The notes beneath the pieces are model-generated. The model made no database searches, was not told where the DNA came from, and worked only from the letters and a program-made list of their open reading frames with translations. From positions 1-64,000 of the forward strand of contig JAJCZU010000008.1 of the NCBI GenBank assembly GCA_029262235.1: 64,000 bases of DNA. Direction: 5' to 3'. Below are positions 1 through 7,080 of the stretch, one piece after another. The stretch is from Candidatus Eiseniibacteriota bacterium (GTDB taxonomy: Bacteria; Orphanbacterota; Orphanbacteria; Orphanbacterales; Orphanbacteraceae). Every line of letters starts with the position of its first letter. The stretch's first letter is position 1. The position numbers and the translations under genes are program-made.

Positions 1-1141
1 GGGCCGTTTTATTGGGTGAACCGGAATCGCAAAAATCGCAATAAATGGCGGCGGGGCGCCCAATTATCTTTGGAATTGCCCCCCCCCCCCCCCCCCCCGA
101 ATTCACCAATAGCGCAAACGAACGGCCACCGAGGATCGAAAGAACAGGCACGATTCCAACCGTATAGTCAACTCCCTGGTTCTGGAGAGGCAGTATGAGT
201 GCAAGAGTGGGAAGCATGTAAGACAGCAGAATGTAATCGAGCTGAGTTCGGCGAATCAGTGAGACGACAACGCCGCCCAGAAAGAGTACGCCAACAAGCC
301 CCTCCCGACTGAGAAGCTGGCCGACATACCAGATATACGGCGGACCATGATGATGACCGATGTGCCCGACCCGCATGTGCGATGAATTGAAAGCCGAGTC
401 CGCGAGATAGCGATCGTGCTCAAGCACCCAGTAAGGATTGAGAATCAAGAACACAGCGGGAATCATGAAGACTGCGAGAACGAGGCTCTGAAGACGACGA
501 TCGGATCGCGTCCAGTGAGCCACCATCAGCGGAATCACAAGGAGCGCGGTGTTGTATTTGAACGCAATCGAGATGCCAATCACTGCTCCAGCCAGCAGGT
601 AATCCGACAAGCGCCCGCTGGCGTGCAGTCTGAAAATGAAGATCAAAGCGAGAACGCCTGCCGCAGTCATTGGCATGTTCGGGAGAGCCAGAATCGACTG
701 ATCGATATGGATCGCCGAGCACGCCAGCAGGAACCCAGCCCAAACGCCGGCCATCTTTCCAAAATTGCATCCAAGCAGAGTCACGCAAAGGACTGACAGC
801 ACTGCGAGAATCGTACTGAGCGTGCGAGCCACCAGAAAGAAAACGCTCGAGTCTAGATAATACTGTGCGCCAAAGGCCGCCACACTCGGGAAGAATCCCA
901 GGACACTGCCGACTGCAAACGTCAGGCCGTACGCTCCCATCAACGTATAAAGATAGAGAGCCGGGTACTCCGTCATTGTCGGCCGAAGTGTTTTCTCAGC
1001 GGCCATCTTGAGGGCGCCCTCGATCATGATGGCTTCATCATGCCAGTAGGCGTAGGGCAGTCCGTAGTCGATATAGGCAACTCGCAGCAAGACGGCGAAG
1101 AGAACCGCAGCAGTCAGAACGAGGGCATATCGACTATTGAT
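1..1141 (-). CDS. GT-C (GT39/PMT-like) membrane glycosyltransferase, cut at window edge
   Basis: A long open frame on the minus strand with no ATG at its head. The frame reads N-S-R-Y-A-L-V-L from position 1141 and gives a multi-pass membrane protein. The first loop holds the GT-C acidic pair (YWHDEA, residues about 33-38), expected to act on lipid-linked sugars at the periplasmic face. Later segments include a run of hydrophobic helices and LNPYWVLEHDRY. I place the start at an ATC codon (1139-1141), because a perfect GGAGG lies six bases upstream (1148-1152) and a TGA closes the frame a few codons further up. The next in-frame ATG would remove the acidic motif. Near the left edge the gene runs into 20 consecutive C (79-98). 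Past it the frame stays open but no longer looks like a membrane enzyme. Base and codon use are less GC-rich than the rest of the window. The C-terminus is missing. Confidence 0.75.
   Translation of the reverse strand, partial: MNSRYALVLTAAVLFAVLLRVAYIDYGLPYAYWHDEAIMIEGALKMAAEKTLRPTMTEYPALYLYTLMGAYGLTFAVGSVLGFFPSVAAFGAQYYLDSSVFFLVARTLSTILAVLSVLCVTLLGCNFGKMAGVWAGFLLACSAIHIDQSILALPNMPMTAAGVLALIFIFRLHASGRLSDYLLAGAVIGISIAFKYNTALLVIPLMVAHWTRSDRRLQSLVLAVFMIPAVFLILNPYWVLEHDRYLADSAFNSSHMRVGHIGHHHGPPYIWYVGQLLSREGLVGVLFLGGVVVSLIRRTQLDYILLSYMLPTLALILPLQNQGVDYTVGIVPVLSILGGRSFALLVNSGGGGGGAIPKIIGRPAAIYCDFCDSGSPNKTA
79..98. repeat. Poly-C homopolymer (20 C) inside a gene
   Basis: Twenty consecutive C on the plus strand, read as poly-G in the glycosyltransferase coding strand. 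It lies under 100 bases from the window edge. It could be a slipped-strand phase-variation tract or a read or assembly artefact. With the length given, the frame runs open to the edge. With another length, a frame ending in TAA just before the edge would be used. Confidence 0.9.
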
Positions 1142-1185
1142 GAGAGACCTCCAATAACAGGCTGGAGAGAATCAGACGCCCTCTG

Positions 1186-1191
1186 ATTATA
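1186..1191 (-). promoter_or_regulatory. Possible -10 box of the glycosyltransferase
   Basis: A perfect TATAAT on the minus strand, about 45 bases before the proposed ATC start. A poor -35 candidate (TTCAAA) lies 18 bases upstream of it. The assignment rests on the -10 alone. Confidence 0.35.
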
Positions 1192-1284
1192 TCAACTCGG
1201 CAAAGCTCATTTGAAGCCCGAAACGATAGTTAGCCCGGCTCACATTTAGCCGATCCATCTTACCTTCGCGCCATTGGATCTTAC

Positions 1285-1488
1285 GTGCGGGGAACGAACT
1301 GGGCAGAAACCTACCTGGAAGCAGTAGATCGAGGCGGGTGGTGCGACGGACGGGGCCCCCGAGCGAGCCTGCTCACGAAGCACGAAGGGCGCATCGGACC
1401 AACGGCGCGGTCAGCCGGCATCACGCCCCGCGCGCTTTACGAAAAGATGCGGAATCTCGGACTGGCGAAAGAAGACTTCAAGGGGTAG
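1285..1488 (+). pseudogene. Remnant of a NtrC-type regulator: Fis-like helix-turn-helix C-terminus
   Basis: A 67-codon frame from a GTG. Its last 38 residues match the DNA-binding tail of sigma-54 response regulators: GRIGPTARSAGITPRALYEK followed by MRNLGLAKEDF, as in the usual GNVSRAARxLGISRRxLYxKM pattern. The receiver and AAA+ domains that should precede it are absent, and residues 1-28 resemble nothing I recognise. It is most likely the stump of a deleted regulator, in a stretch that also holds a partial kinase and a partial DUF1801 gene. A small stand-alone HTH protein is possible but less likely. Confidence 0.55.
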
Positions 1489-1877
1489 CATGGCGCGGCA
1501 AAAGGCTCGACGCCTTCCAGGCCGGGCACCTGCTCTACGCGCTCGTAGCGGGCGTCGAGATTCTGGACGACTCGCGCGAGTATTACGGCGATATCCACTC
1601 CGACAACATCATCCTGGAAAGACTCGGACTGCAGTTCGAAATCAAGCTGATCAACTGCCATCTGCGGGAGGGGTCGGCGCGACACAACATCTTCGCCGAC
1701 GTGCTCGACATGATCTCACTGTTTCACGAAGCGATCGGCGGCCGGAAGCACTACGCCTCGCAGCCGCCCGTCGTCAAAGAGGTCTGCTGCGGTCTCAAAC
1801 ACTCGCTCATCGAAAAGAAATTCCGGAAAGCCGGGCCAGCTGCGGAACGCCTTCTCGAACGGCTCGACTGGAGCTGA
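1488..1877 (+). pseudogene. Protein-kinase-fold fragment
   Basis: In the frame beginning where the preceding Fis-like stump ends, about 130 codons read as the C-lobe of a protein kinase. They carry a catalytic-loop pattern YGDIHSDNIIL (compare HRDxKxxN) and then FEIKLIN, which sits where the DFG strand should be but lacks the DFG Asp. No N-lobe (Gly loop, Lys) is present in frame. The frame can be extended left to 1338 only by running across the helix-turn-helix stump in another frame. I read this as a degraded or truncated kinase, probably inactive. Families that combine such kinases with Fis-type domains exist in Deltaproteobacteria-like genomes, so both fragments could be debris of one locus. 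Confidence 0.5.
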
Positions 1878-1956
1878 GGCGGGAGTGCAAGACGCTCGCC
1901 CCCTGGCCTGTGAACCGCCGGGTCACATAGCCCACATAGAAGTAGTGGGCGAGGAG

Positions 1957-2427
1957 CTAGCAGTCGCGCTGGTTGACCAGATGGGTTGCGAGCCGCGTGA
2001 GTGCGCCACGGTATCCGCTTGCGCTACCGGTTATGCCGTCGGGACCGACGAGCGAGGCGATTTGAATAGTGAGCATGACACACGAACCCTCGTTGTCCGG
2101 CTCGATCTCCACGCTCACCAGCGCGATCGATATCGTAGTGTCACCGGTGGCGACAGTCTCGACGAAGACGATCCGCCGATCCTGTTCGATATCTCGATAC
2201 TGGGCGTCGACGCGAAACCGCAGGTCTCCGTGTGGGCCACAACGGCTGACGTCGCGCCCGCCGACCTGGAAGTCGGATTCAAGGTACTCGATCGCCTCGT
2301 CATCTGTGGAGACGCTCCACTGAACACGGGCTGCGGGGTCTGACCATGCAGCAAAGACTGCGCGCGCGGGAGCGGCGTAGCGATGCTCCAGAAGAACGGT
2401 GTCGTGATCGATTCGAGATGTACTCAT
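1957..2427 (-). CDS. SRPBCC/AHSA1-type START-fold protein
   Basis: 156 residues of the SRPBCC superfamily (Aha1/START helix-grip fold). It has the N-terminal pattern LEHRYAAPARAVFAAWSDPA and a hydrophobic strand series ending in RGALTRLATHLV. Such proteins bind hydrophobic ligands; no specific substrate can be read here. I chose the ATG at 2427 because GGAGAAGAGG precedes it and it overlaps the stop of the upstream DUF1801 remnant (ATGA). It is the last gene of the TetR-headed minus-strand operon. Confidence 0.8.
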   Translation of the reverse strand: MSTSRIDHDTVLLEHRYAAPARAVFAAWSDPAARVQWSVSTDDEAIEYLESDFQVGGRDVSRCGPHGDLRFRVDAQYRDIEQDRRIVFVETVATGDTTISIALVSVEIEPDNEGSCVMLTIQIASLVGPDGITGSASGYRGALTRLATHLVNQRDC

Positions 2428-2564
2428 CGCCTCTTCTCCTTCTTCGCGGATTCGAGCGCAGCGCACTCGGCAACCCGCGCCTTGACGAGCTTCTTCACGA
2501 GGGGCGAGGGCAGAGGTTGGTTCGGAAGAACGGCCGCCAGGGAATCGTCAAATCGTCTGCACGC
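2424..2564 (-). pseudogene. C-terminal remnant of a DUF1801 (YdhG-like) protein
   Basis: A 46-codon frame between the VOC gene and the second SRPBCC gene. It contains LPSPLVKKLVKARVAE, which matches the typical DUF1801 ending (LPxxLVKKLVKARIAE). The frame is closed upstream by TGA at 2565-2567 and has no convincing start codon, so the N-terminal two thirds are gone. Its stop overlaps the next ATG by four bases, a layout of an operon gene that was later truncated. DUF1801 genes often sit beside SRPBCC and PhnB-like genes, which fits the context. Confidence 0.55.
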
Positions 2565-2577
2565 TCATCGTCGAATT

Positions 2578-3027
2578 TCACTCGCCACGAAATGCTGCTT
2601 CGAGCTCGGCGATGTCGATCTTTCTCATCTTCAGCATCGCCTGCAGGGCGCGGTTAGCGGCTTCCCGGTCGTTGGCGCCGATCATGCGCGGCAGCGCGTC
2701 GGGGACGACTTGCCACGAAACACCAAACCGATCCGTGAGCCAGGCGCACATGCTCTCTTCGCCGCCATCGGCAAGCAGGGCGCCCCAAAGCCTATCGGTT
2801 TCTGCTTGATCGGCGGTGCGGACAACGATTGATGCCGCCGGCGACTGCTTGTACCGAGAACCTCCGTTGAGGAACATGTACGGCGTCCCGGCCAACGAGA
2901 GCTCCACGATAGGGCCTGATGCCACCTCGATGGCGCTACCTGGCAAGAGGGAGACATAGAACTCGGCCGCCTCCTGGCCGTTGCCATCGAACCACAAGCA
3001 GGTACGGACTTTCGATTTGTCGCTCAT
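2578..3027 (-). CDS. VOC-superfamily PhnB-like protein
   Basis: 149 residues of the glyoxalase/VOC superfamily, PhnB (3-demethylubiquinone methyltransferase-like) branch. It has VRTCLWFDGNGQEAAEFYVS near the start, the TDRLWGALLADGGEE helix and FGVSWQVVPDALPRMI near residues 100-115. Members are small beta-alpha-beta-beta-beta dimers of unclear physiological role. Its start overlaps the stop of the upstream SRPBCC gene by four bases (ATGA), so translation is probably coupled. Confidence 0.85.
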   Translation of the reverse strand: MSDKSKVRTCLWFDGNGQEAAEFYVSLLPGSAIEVASGPIVELSLAGTPYMFLNGGSRYKQSPAASIVVRTADQAETDRLWGALLADGGEESMCAWLTDRFGVSWQVVPDALPRMIGANDREAANRALQAMLKMRKIDIAELEAAFRGE

Positions 3028-3467
3028 TTCGACCCGCCTTTCGCACTATCGTTGTACGCCTCAACGTAGCGCTTGAAGTTGTTGAGTATGGCCTGCCAGC
3101 CTTGGCGCTGCATATCGACGGAGTTCTCCTTCTCCGCATCAAAAGTCGTCGTCACCTTGGTCGAGCCATTCTGCGGTTCGAAGAACGTCTTCACTCTGCG
3201 TCCATCCGTCATGGTATAGGTGAGCGTCTCGAGATCTGAGACTTCGTCGTAGATCGCTTCGAAATCGAACCCGAAGCTACCGTCCTTGGCTTCCATTCTC
3301 GCTCGGTATCGACCACCGGGCGTCAGGTCGTTTTCTGCACTCGGGCAGCACCAATCATCAGACGCGAAGTTCCACCGCGTGATGTGGGCAGGCTCTGTCC
3401 AACAGCGCCAGGTCACGCTTATCGGTGCGGCCACCAAGCTTTCAATCGTGAGCACGTCGTTGTTCAT
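3024..3467 (-). CDS. SRPBCC-family (AHSA1-like) protein
   Basis: 147 residues, START/SRPBCC fold. It begins IESLVAAPISVTWRCWTEPA, continues with ITRWNFASDDWCCPSAENDL and PGGRYRARMEAKDG, and ends with the helix GWQAILNNFKRYVEAY. This pattern is common in activator-of-Hsp90-like proteins encoded next to ArsR or TetR regulators. It is the first structural gene behind the TetR gene (58-base gap) and overlaps the VOC gene downstream. Ligand and function cannot be told from sequence. Confidence 0.85.
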   Translation of the reverse strand: MNNDVLTIESLVAAPISVTWRCWTEPAHITRWNFASDDWCCPSAENDLTPGGRYRARMEAKDGSFGFDFEAIYDEVSDLETLTYTMTDGRRVKTFFEPQNGSTKVTTTFDAEKENSVDMQRQGWQAILNNFKRYVEAYNDSAKGGSK

Positions 3468-3525
3468 ATCGGTTTCCGTTCATCTTTCGGTTTCGGATTC
3501 GTCGCATCGTTGCCATCAAGGCGAG

Positions 3526-4170
3526 CTACGAGGAGGAACGTTCGCTGCTACCGCCGATGACGGGCCCGCTCGGAGAGCCGGCGAACAGCAGCTCGACATA
3601 GCGCCGAAGGTGAGCGACAGATTCGATGGCGACACCAACATCGTTCTTTGCCTTTGCGAGAATGAACGCTCCCTGCAGCACTGCCTGGGTGTGCGCCGCC
3701 AGACTTTGCGCGGTCCAGTCGCCGCCGACGCCATGCCTGGACATTGCTTCGTCGATGTCGTCGACGAGCGTCCCGGCGTGTCCGAAGATGCTCGCGGCAC
3801 AGGCGTCGCGGATTTCGGGGGATTCGCTGTAGGTCTCCTGGACCATCGTGCCCACGACGCACGTGAACTCAGGGATTTCACCCCGCAGTAGAGTCCGGCG
3901 GAATTCGATGTACGCGAGGACGCGGTCGAGAGGGTCTTCGTGACTGTGGTAAGGAGCCTGCTCGAAGAGCGCGCCGGTCACAGCGGACCAGTGCTCCGCG
4001 GCCGCGATCCCAAGTTCCACCTTGCTCTTGAAGTAGTGGAAGAACGCACCCTTACTGAACCCTGCGCGTATACACAGGTCGTCGACCGTCATGGCAGAGA
4101 ACCCTTTCTCGCGTATCAAAGCGAGAGCACCATCGAGCAGCTTGTCCCTTGCGACCTGTTGTCTTGGCAT
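3526..4170 (-). CDS. TetR/AcrR-family repressor
   Basis: 214 residues from the ATG at 4170; a TTG six bases earlier is in frame but less likely. The N-terminus is a TetR helix-turn-helix (ARDKLLDGALALIREKGFSA, then MTVDDLCIRAGFSKGAFFHY). The rest is an all-helical ligand-binding and dimer domain. It heads the operon of SRPBCC and VOC genes. A perfect 16-bp palindrome lies between its own -35 and -10, so autorepression is very likely. The inducer is unknown. The start has no Shine-Dalgarno; the -10 ends six bases before ATG. Confidence 0.9.
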   Translation of the reverse strand: MPRQQVARDKLLDGALALIREKGFSAMTVDDLCIRAGFSKGAFFHYFKSKVELGIAAAEHWSAVTGALFEQAPYHSHEDPLDRVLAYIEFRRTLLRGEIPEFTCVVGTMVQETYSESPEIRDACAASIFGHAGTLVDDIDEAMSRHGVGGDWTAQSLAAHTQAVLQGAFILAKAKNDVGVAIESVAHLRRYVELLFAGSPSGPVIGGSSERSSS

Positions 4171-4176
4171 GAACAA

Positions 4177-4206
4177 AACTTACCAACCAGTTGGTATTGT
4201 TGTCAA
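4177..4206 (-). promoter_or_regulatory. Promoter of the TetR operon (TTGACA-18-TAAGTT)
   Basis: On the minus strand a perfect -35 TTGACA (4201-4206) is followed after 18 bases by TAAGTT (4177-4182). Six bases then separate the -10 from the ATG at 4170, so transcription should begin at or next to the start codon (leaderless). Confidence 0.65.
4181..4196. promoter_or_regulatory. TetR operator palindrome TACCAACCAGTTGGTA
   Basis: A perfect inverted repeat of 7-bp arms around a CA centre. It sits inside the spacer of the TetR promoter, so a bound dimer would block RNA polymerase. A very similar 16-mer is found at 63592-63607. Confidence 0.8.
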
Positions 4207-4276
4207 GACAGAATGCGAAGCCACCAGACAGCTCTACCCCGCAGGTCGCTCAAGTTCTTTGACTCCAAGAGCTTGC

Positions 4277-4323
4277 GACTCGGCCAGTAGAGCAAGGGAG
4301 GTTCGAGTCCTGCCCGGGGAGCC
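4277..4323 (+). pseudogene. tRNA relic with D-arm-like and T-arm parts but no anticodon arm
   Basis: The sequence reads as CTCGGCCAGTAGAGCAAGGG (D-arm-like) joined directly to AGGTTCGAGTCCTGCC (T-arm with the invariant TTCGA) and a CCGGGGA acceptor strand followed by GCC. The 5' acceptor strand and the whole anticodon arm are missing, so it cannot be a working tRNA. The acceptor strand recalls tRNA-Asn types starting TCCCCGG. Such tRNA fragments are often left at integration sites. A terminator follows at once. Confidence 0.55.
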
Positions 4324-4334
4324 GGAATGTAAGA

Positions 4335-4362
4335 GACCCTGCAGTGATGCGGGGTCTTTTTT
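4335..4362 (+). terminator. Rho-independent terminator
   Basis: Stem GACCCTGC / GCGGGGTC (8 bp with one T-G pair) around AGTGAT, followed by six T. It sits just after the tRNA relic, as terminators of real tRNA genes do. Confidence 0.8.
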
Positions 4363-4449
4363 GGGTGCGTGCGGTATTGGGCGGAATGTGAGGCATCATG
4401 CGGATCGGCCAGTTTCCGACCGCCATTTTGGCGATAAGAAACTAGCCAG

Positions 4450-5145
4450 TCAATCAGTGGGAGGCGTGGCTTCTCTGCCTGCGTTTTGCAGCCTGGGGAT
4501 TTGCAGCAGTTCTGCGATCTCATGCGCCTGCTCAGGGGAACTCAGCTCGGCAAGGAGCGTGAGAGCCGCTTGATAGCTGACGGCGCCGCCGTTCGACGTG
4601 ATGATGTTGCCGTCCACCACTACGTTCTGGTCGAATTGCACGTCAACTCTCGGATACGACTTTTTGAGGTCTGCTTCGCCACCTGCCCAGGTGGTGGCCC
4701 GCACGTCGTCCAGCAGCCCGGCGTGAGCCAGAAGAAAGGCGCCCGAGCAGTTGCTCGCCAACCAGGTCGCCTGCTTTCCGTTCGCGCGCAGAAACTTCAT
4801 GAATGCCGCGTCTGATTCCACGGACTCCAGGTCATACGATCCGGGGACGATCAACACATCAATCGTCAGGTCATCGTAGATCGTGGCATCGGCAACGAGC
4901 TTGAGCCCCTCTTCCGTGACGACGACCGTCTTTTTCGTGCCCGAAACGAGCAGCACCCTGTATGACGGCAGCAGCCCCTGATTGATAGCGGCTCCGAACA
5001 CTTCCACGGGCGCGGTGACTTCACTCGTGAGGACTCGATCAAACGCCAGGATCCCGATCGTGGCAATCCCGGAATCCACTTCCTGAGAATGCGCCGGCTC
5101 GTTCATGACGAAACAAAGCAGCAATCCGACAAAAAGAATACACAC
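4450..5145 (-). CDS. Exported DJ-1/PfpI-family protein
   Basis: 231 residues from a GTG (TGA closes the frame four codons upstream). It opens with a short hydrophobic stretch, FVGLLLCFV, and then PAHSQ, which looks like a Sec signal peptide. The body is a DJ-1/PfpI (ThiJ-like class-I amidotransferase) domain: IGILAFDRVLTSEVTAPVEV, then VLIVPGSYD, and the nucleophile elbow ASNCSGAFLLAHAGLLD with Cys near residue 133. That part resembles the N-terminal sensor half of GlxA-type AraC regulators, but no DNA-binding domain follows. Most relatives are cytosolic, so export is unusual. The enzymatic role is unknown. Confidence 0.8.
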   Translation of the reverse strand: MCILFVGLLLCFVMNEPAHSQEVDSGIATIGILAFDRVLTSEVTAPVEVFGAAINQGLLPSYRVLLVSGTKKTVVVTEEGLKLVADATIYDDLTIDVLIVPGSYDLESVESDAAFMKFLRANGKQATWLASNCSGAFLLAHAGLLDDVRATTWAGGEADLKKSYPRVDVQFDQNVVVDGNIITSNGGAVSYQAALTLLAELSSPEQAHEIAELLQIPRLQNAGREATPPTD

Positions 5146-5214
5146 GAGGTTGACTCACTTTCCGCTGTCCGGCTGAAGACTGCAAGGGATAGACCACATA
5201 GGTTGTGGCCGGGC

Positions 5215-5258
5215 GCGACAGGGGTCGCGGGACGCGACAGGGGTCGCGGGACGCGACT
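5215..5258. repeat. Tandem 19-bp repeat, two copies plus a partial third
   Basis: The unit GCGACAGGGGTCGCGGGAC occurs at 5215-5233 and 5234-5252, and a third copy starts at 5253. Each unit contains a GCGAC/GTCGC inverted pair. It lies between the DJ-1 gene and the end of the HAD gene. Confidence 0.9.
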
Positions 5259-5301
5259 GGACCCGCCAACCACCGACCCGAATCAGCCGGGAATTGGGCG
5301 C

Positions 5302-5787
5302 CTACAAATCGTGGTCGAATACTTCGATCACGTGCGTCCGTTCGACGAGCTTCGTGAACTTCCCCTCGTAGCGGGTCGCTTTCACGATGTGGTTGTCGAT
5401 CCAGTGGTAGTTGCCGCCGCGCGGTTTGCCGAACAGAATACCGTGATACTTGAAACCGTGCTTCGCGAGAAACTTCTCGGTCACTTCGCGATGCTCTTCG
5501 GTGCGCGACGTGAAGAACGTGATGATGTGCCCTTCGTCAAACCACTCGTTCAGGGTCTTCAGCGCGTCGGGGTACACTTCGGCGGTAGCCATACGCTCGG
5601 GCTCTTCGTTCGGTATGTCGTCGCAAACGGTCCCGTCGATATCGATCAGGTAGTTCTTGATGTGCTCGGGAAGAGCCGGGCTGATGTGATGCCCGTCGAC
5701 CTCCTGTTCGATCAGATGCGGGTTTTCGTGCTCAGTCAAAATGCATTCCCCCGATTCCGGATGTCCGGCTGATTTCGTTGTCGCCAT
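5302..5787 (-). CDS. HAD-superfamily phosphatase
   Basis: 161 residues. Motif I is NYLIDIDGTVCDD with the two catalytic Asp, motif II is ITFFTSR, and the later RGGNYHWIDNH region supplies the distal acidic site. The sequence around motif I resembles a small family of HAD hydrolases with the NEEPER extension that are often mis-named phosphoheptose isomerase. Substrate unknown; a nucleotide or sugar phosphate is a guess. It lies 21 bases downstream of trpS on the same strand and is probably co-transcribed. Confidence 0.8.
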   Translation of the reverse strand: MATTKSAGHPESGECILTEHENPHLIEQEVDGHHISPALPEHIKNYLIDIDGTVCDDIPNEEPERMATAEVYPDALKTLNEWFDEGHIITFFTSRTEEHREVTEKFLAKHGFKYHGILFGKPRGGNYHWIDNHIVKATRYEGKFTKLVERTHVIEVFDHDL

Positions 5788-5808
5788 GAGCGACCCGATT
5801 GATTCGTG

Positions 5809-6876
5809 TTATTTCCTGACGGACGCCGCGGTGACGAGGCCAGTAGCCGCCCGCACCTCGTCCATCGTCGCCTGCGCGACGGCACGCGCCTTCTTCGCAC
5901 CCGCAGCAAGCACGTCGTTCACGTAGTCCGGATCGTTTTCGAGATCCCGGTACTTCTCGCGCGCGGTGCCGAACGTTTCATCGAACTGCTCGAGAAGGCG
6001 CTTCTTCGCGTGCCCGTAGCCGGTCCCGCCGGCCCGGTAGCGCCCCTCCCACTCGGCGATCTCGGCTTTATCGGCGAACAGCCTCATGAGAGCCATTACA
6101 TTATCTTTATCGGGATCTTTCGGATCTTCGAGAGGGGTACTGTCGGTCACGATCGCCATGATCGCCTTCTTGACGTCCTTCTGCGAATCGAAAAGATTGA
6201 TCGTATTGTTATAGCTCTTCGACATCTTGCGGCCGTCGATTCCGGGCACCACCGCGACTTCGTCGAGAATGTACGGTTCGGGATAGTGAAAGACCTTTTC
6301 GAACGTATTGTTGAACTTCGTCTGTATGTCCTGGGTCACTTCGATGTGCTGCTTCTGGTCCTGGCCGACAGGAACGAAGTGCGGCTTGTAGATCAGAATG
6401 TCGGCCGCCTGCAGCACCGGATACGCGAACAGGCCATGGTTCGGCGCGATCCCCTGCGCGACTTTGTCCTTGTACGAAACGCAGCGCTGCAGAAGAGGCA
6501 TCGGCGTCACGCACGACAGGATCCATGCAAGCTCGGTGACCTCAGGCACATCGGTCTGACGGAAGAAGCACGCCTTGTCCGGGTCGAGCCCGAGCGCGAG
6601 ATAACCGCGTGCGACTTCGTCCGTATACGCGGCCACCTGGCCCGCGTCCGAAAGACTCGTGAGCGAATGATAGGTCGCGATGAAATAGAAGCACTCGTGC
6701 CCTTCGCTCATGAGCCGCAGGTGCTGCCGGATCGCCCCGAAGTAGTTCCCTATGTGGAGCTTTCCCGACGGCTGCACGCCCGAAAGAATGCGCTTTTTCT
6801 TCTCGCCCAAGGGGTCTCCGCCTTCCGTTTCCCGTCCAACAAGAACTCCGCCACGAGACTCGGGCGGAGGCTTCAT
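5809..6876 (-). CDS. trpS: Tryptophan--tRNA ligase
   Basis: 355 residues, class I aminoacyl-tRNA synthetase that charges tRNA-Trp in the cytosol. The signature regions are present: LSGVQPSGKLHIGNYFGA (HIGH-type motif, near residues 31-48), the substrate pocket around FYFIATYHSLT and the KMSKS loop in PGIDGRKMSKSYNN. The family normally starts a few residues before the LSGVQPSG motif, so about 20 extra N-terminal residues are predicted here. A TTG about 22 codons in, with GGAG five bases upstream, is an alternative start. The HAD gene follows in the same operon. Confidence 0.95.
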   Translation of the reverse strand: MKPPPESRGGVLVGRETEGGDPLGEKKKRILSGVQPSGKLHIGNYFGAIRQHLRLMSEGHECFYFIATYHSLTSLSDAGQVAAYTDEVARGYLALGLDPDKACFFRQTDVPEVTELAWILSCVTPMPLLQRCVSYKDKVAQGIAPNHGLFAYPVLQAADILIYKPHFVPVGQDQKQHIEVTQDIQTKFNNTFEKVFHYPEPYILDEVAVVPGIDGRKMSKSYNNTINLFDSQKDVKKAIMAIVTDSTPLEDPKDPDKDNVMALMRLFADKAEIAEWEGRYRAGGTGYGHAKKRLLEQFDETFGTAREKYRDLENDPDYVNDVLAAGAKKARAVAQATMDEVRAATGLVTAASVRK

Positions 6877-7080
6877 TGCAATCCTGAAGGATACCAGAAT
6901 CGCCCCTTTCGCGCCCGTCCGAGATGGCGCCGGGAAGCCTCTGCGACAATGCCGGCTCGCGCCCTCTTCCCGCCCGTGCTATTTTTGATTGATACGCACC
7001 TGCGTTCTCGCCGCACGCCTGCGCCGAGATTCGAACGCGCCGGACGATGCCGTTGCATGGCTCAATCGAAGGGATTCCTG

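Noticed and set aside
4207-4362. A full tRNA or tmRNA gene.
   Set aside because: No 5' acceptor strand pairs with CCGGGGA and the anticodon arm is missing; no tmRNA 5' start is present.
5215-5258. A CRISPR array.
   Set aside because: The units are directly adjacent with no spacers and only two are complete.
5806-7080. The plus-strand frame upstream of ATG 7081, which would lengthen the exported protein by 425 residues.
   Set aside because: It is the shadow of trpS; the signal peptide and ribosome site mark 7081 as the start.
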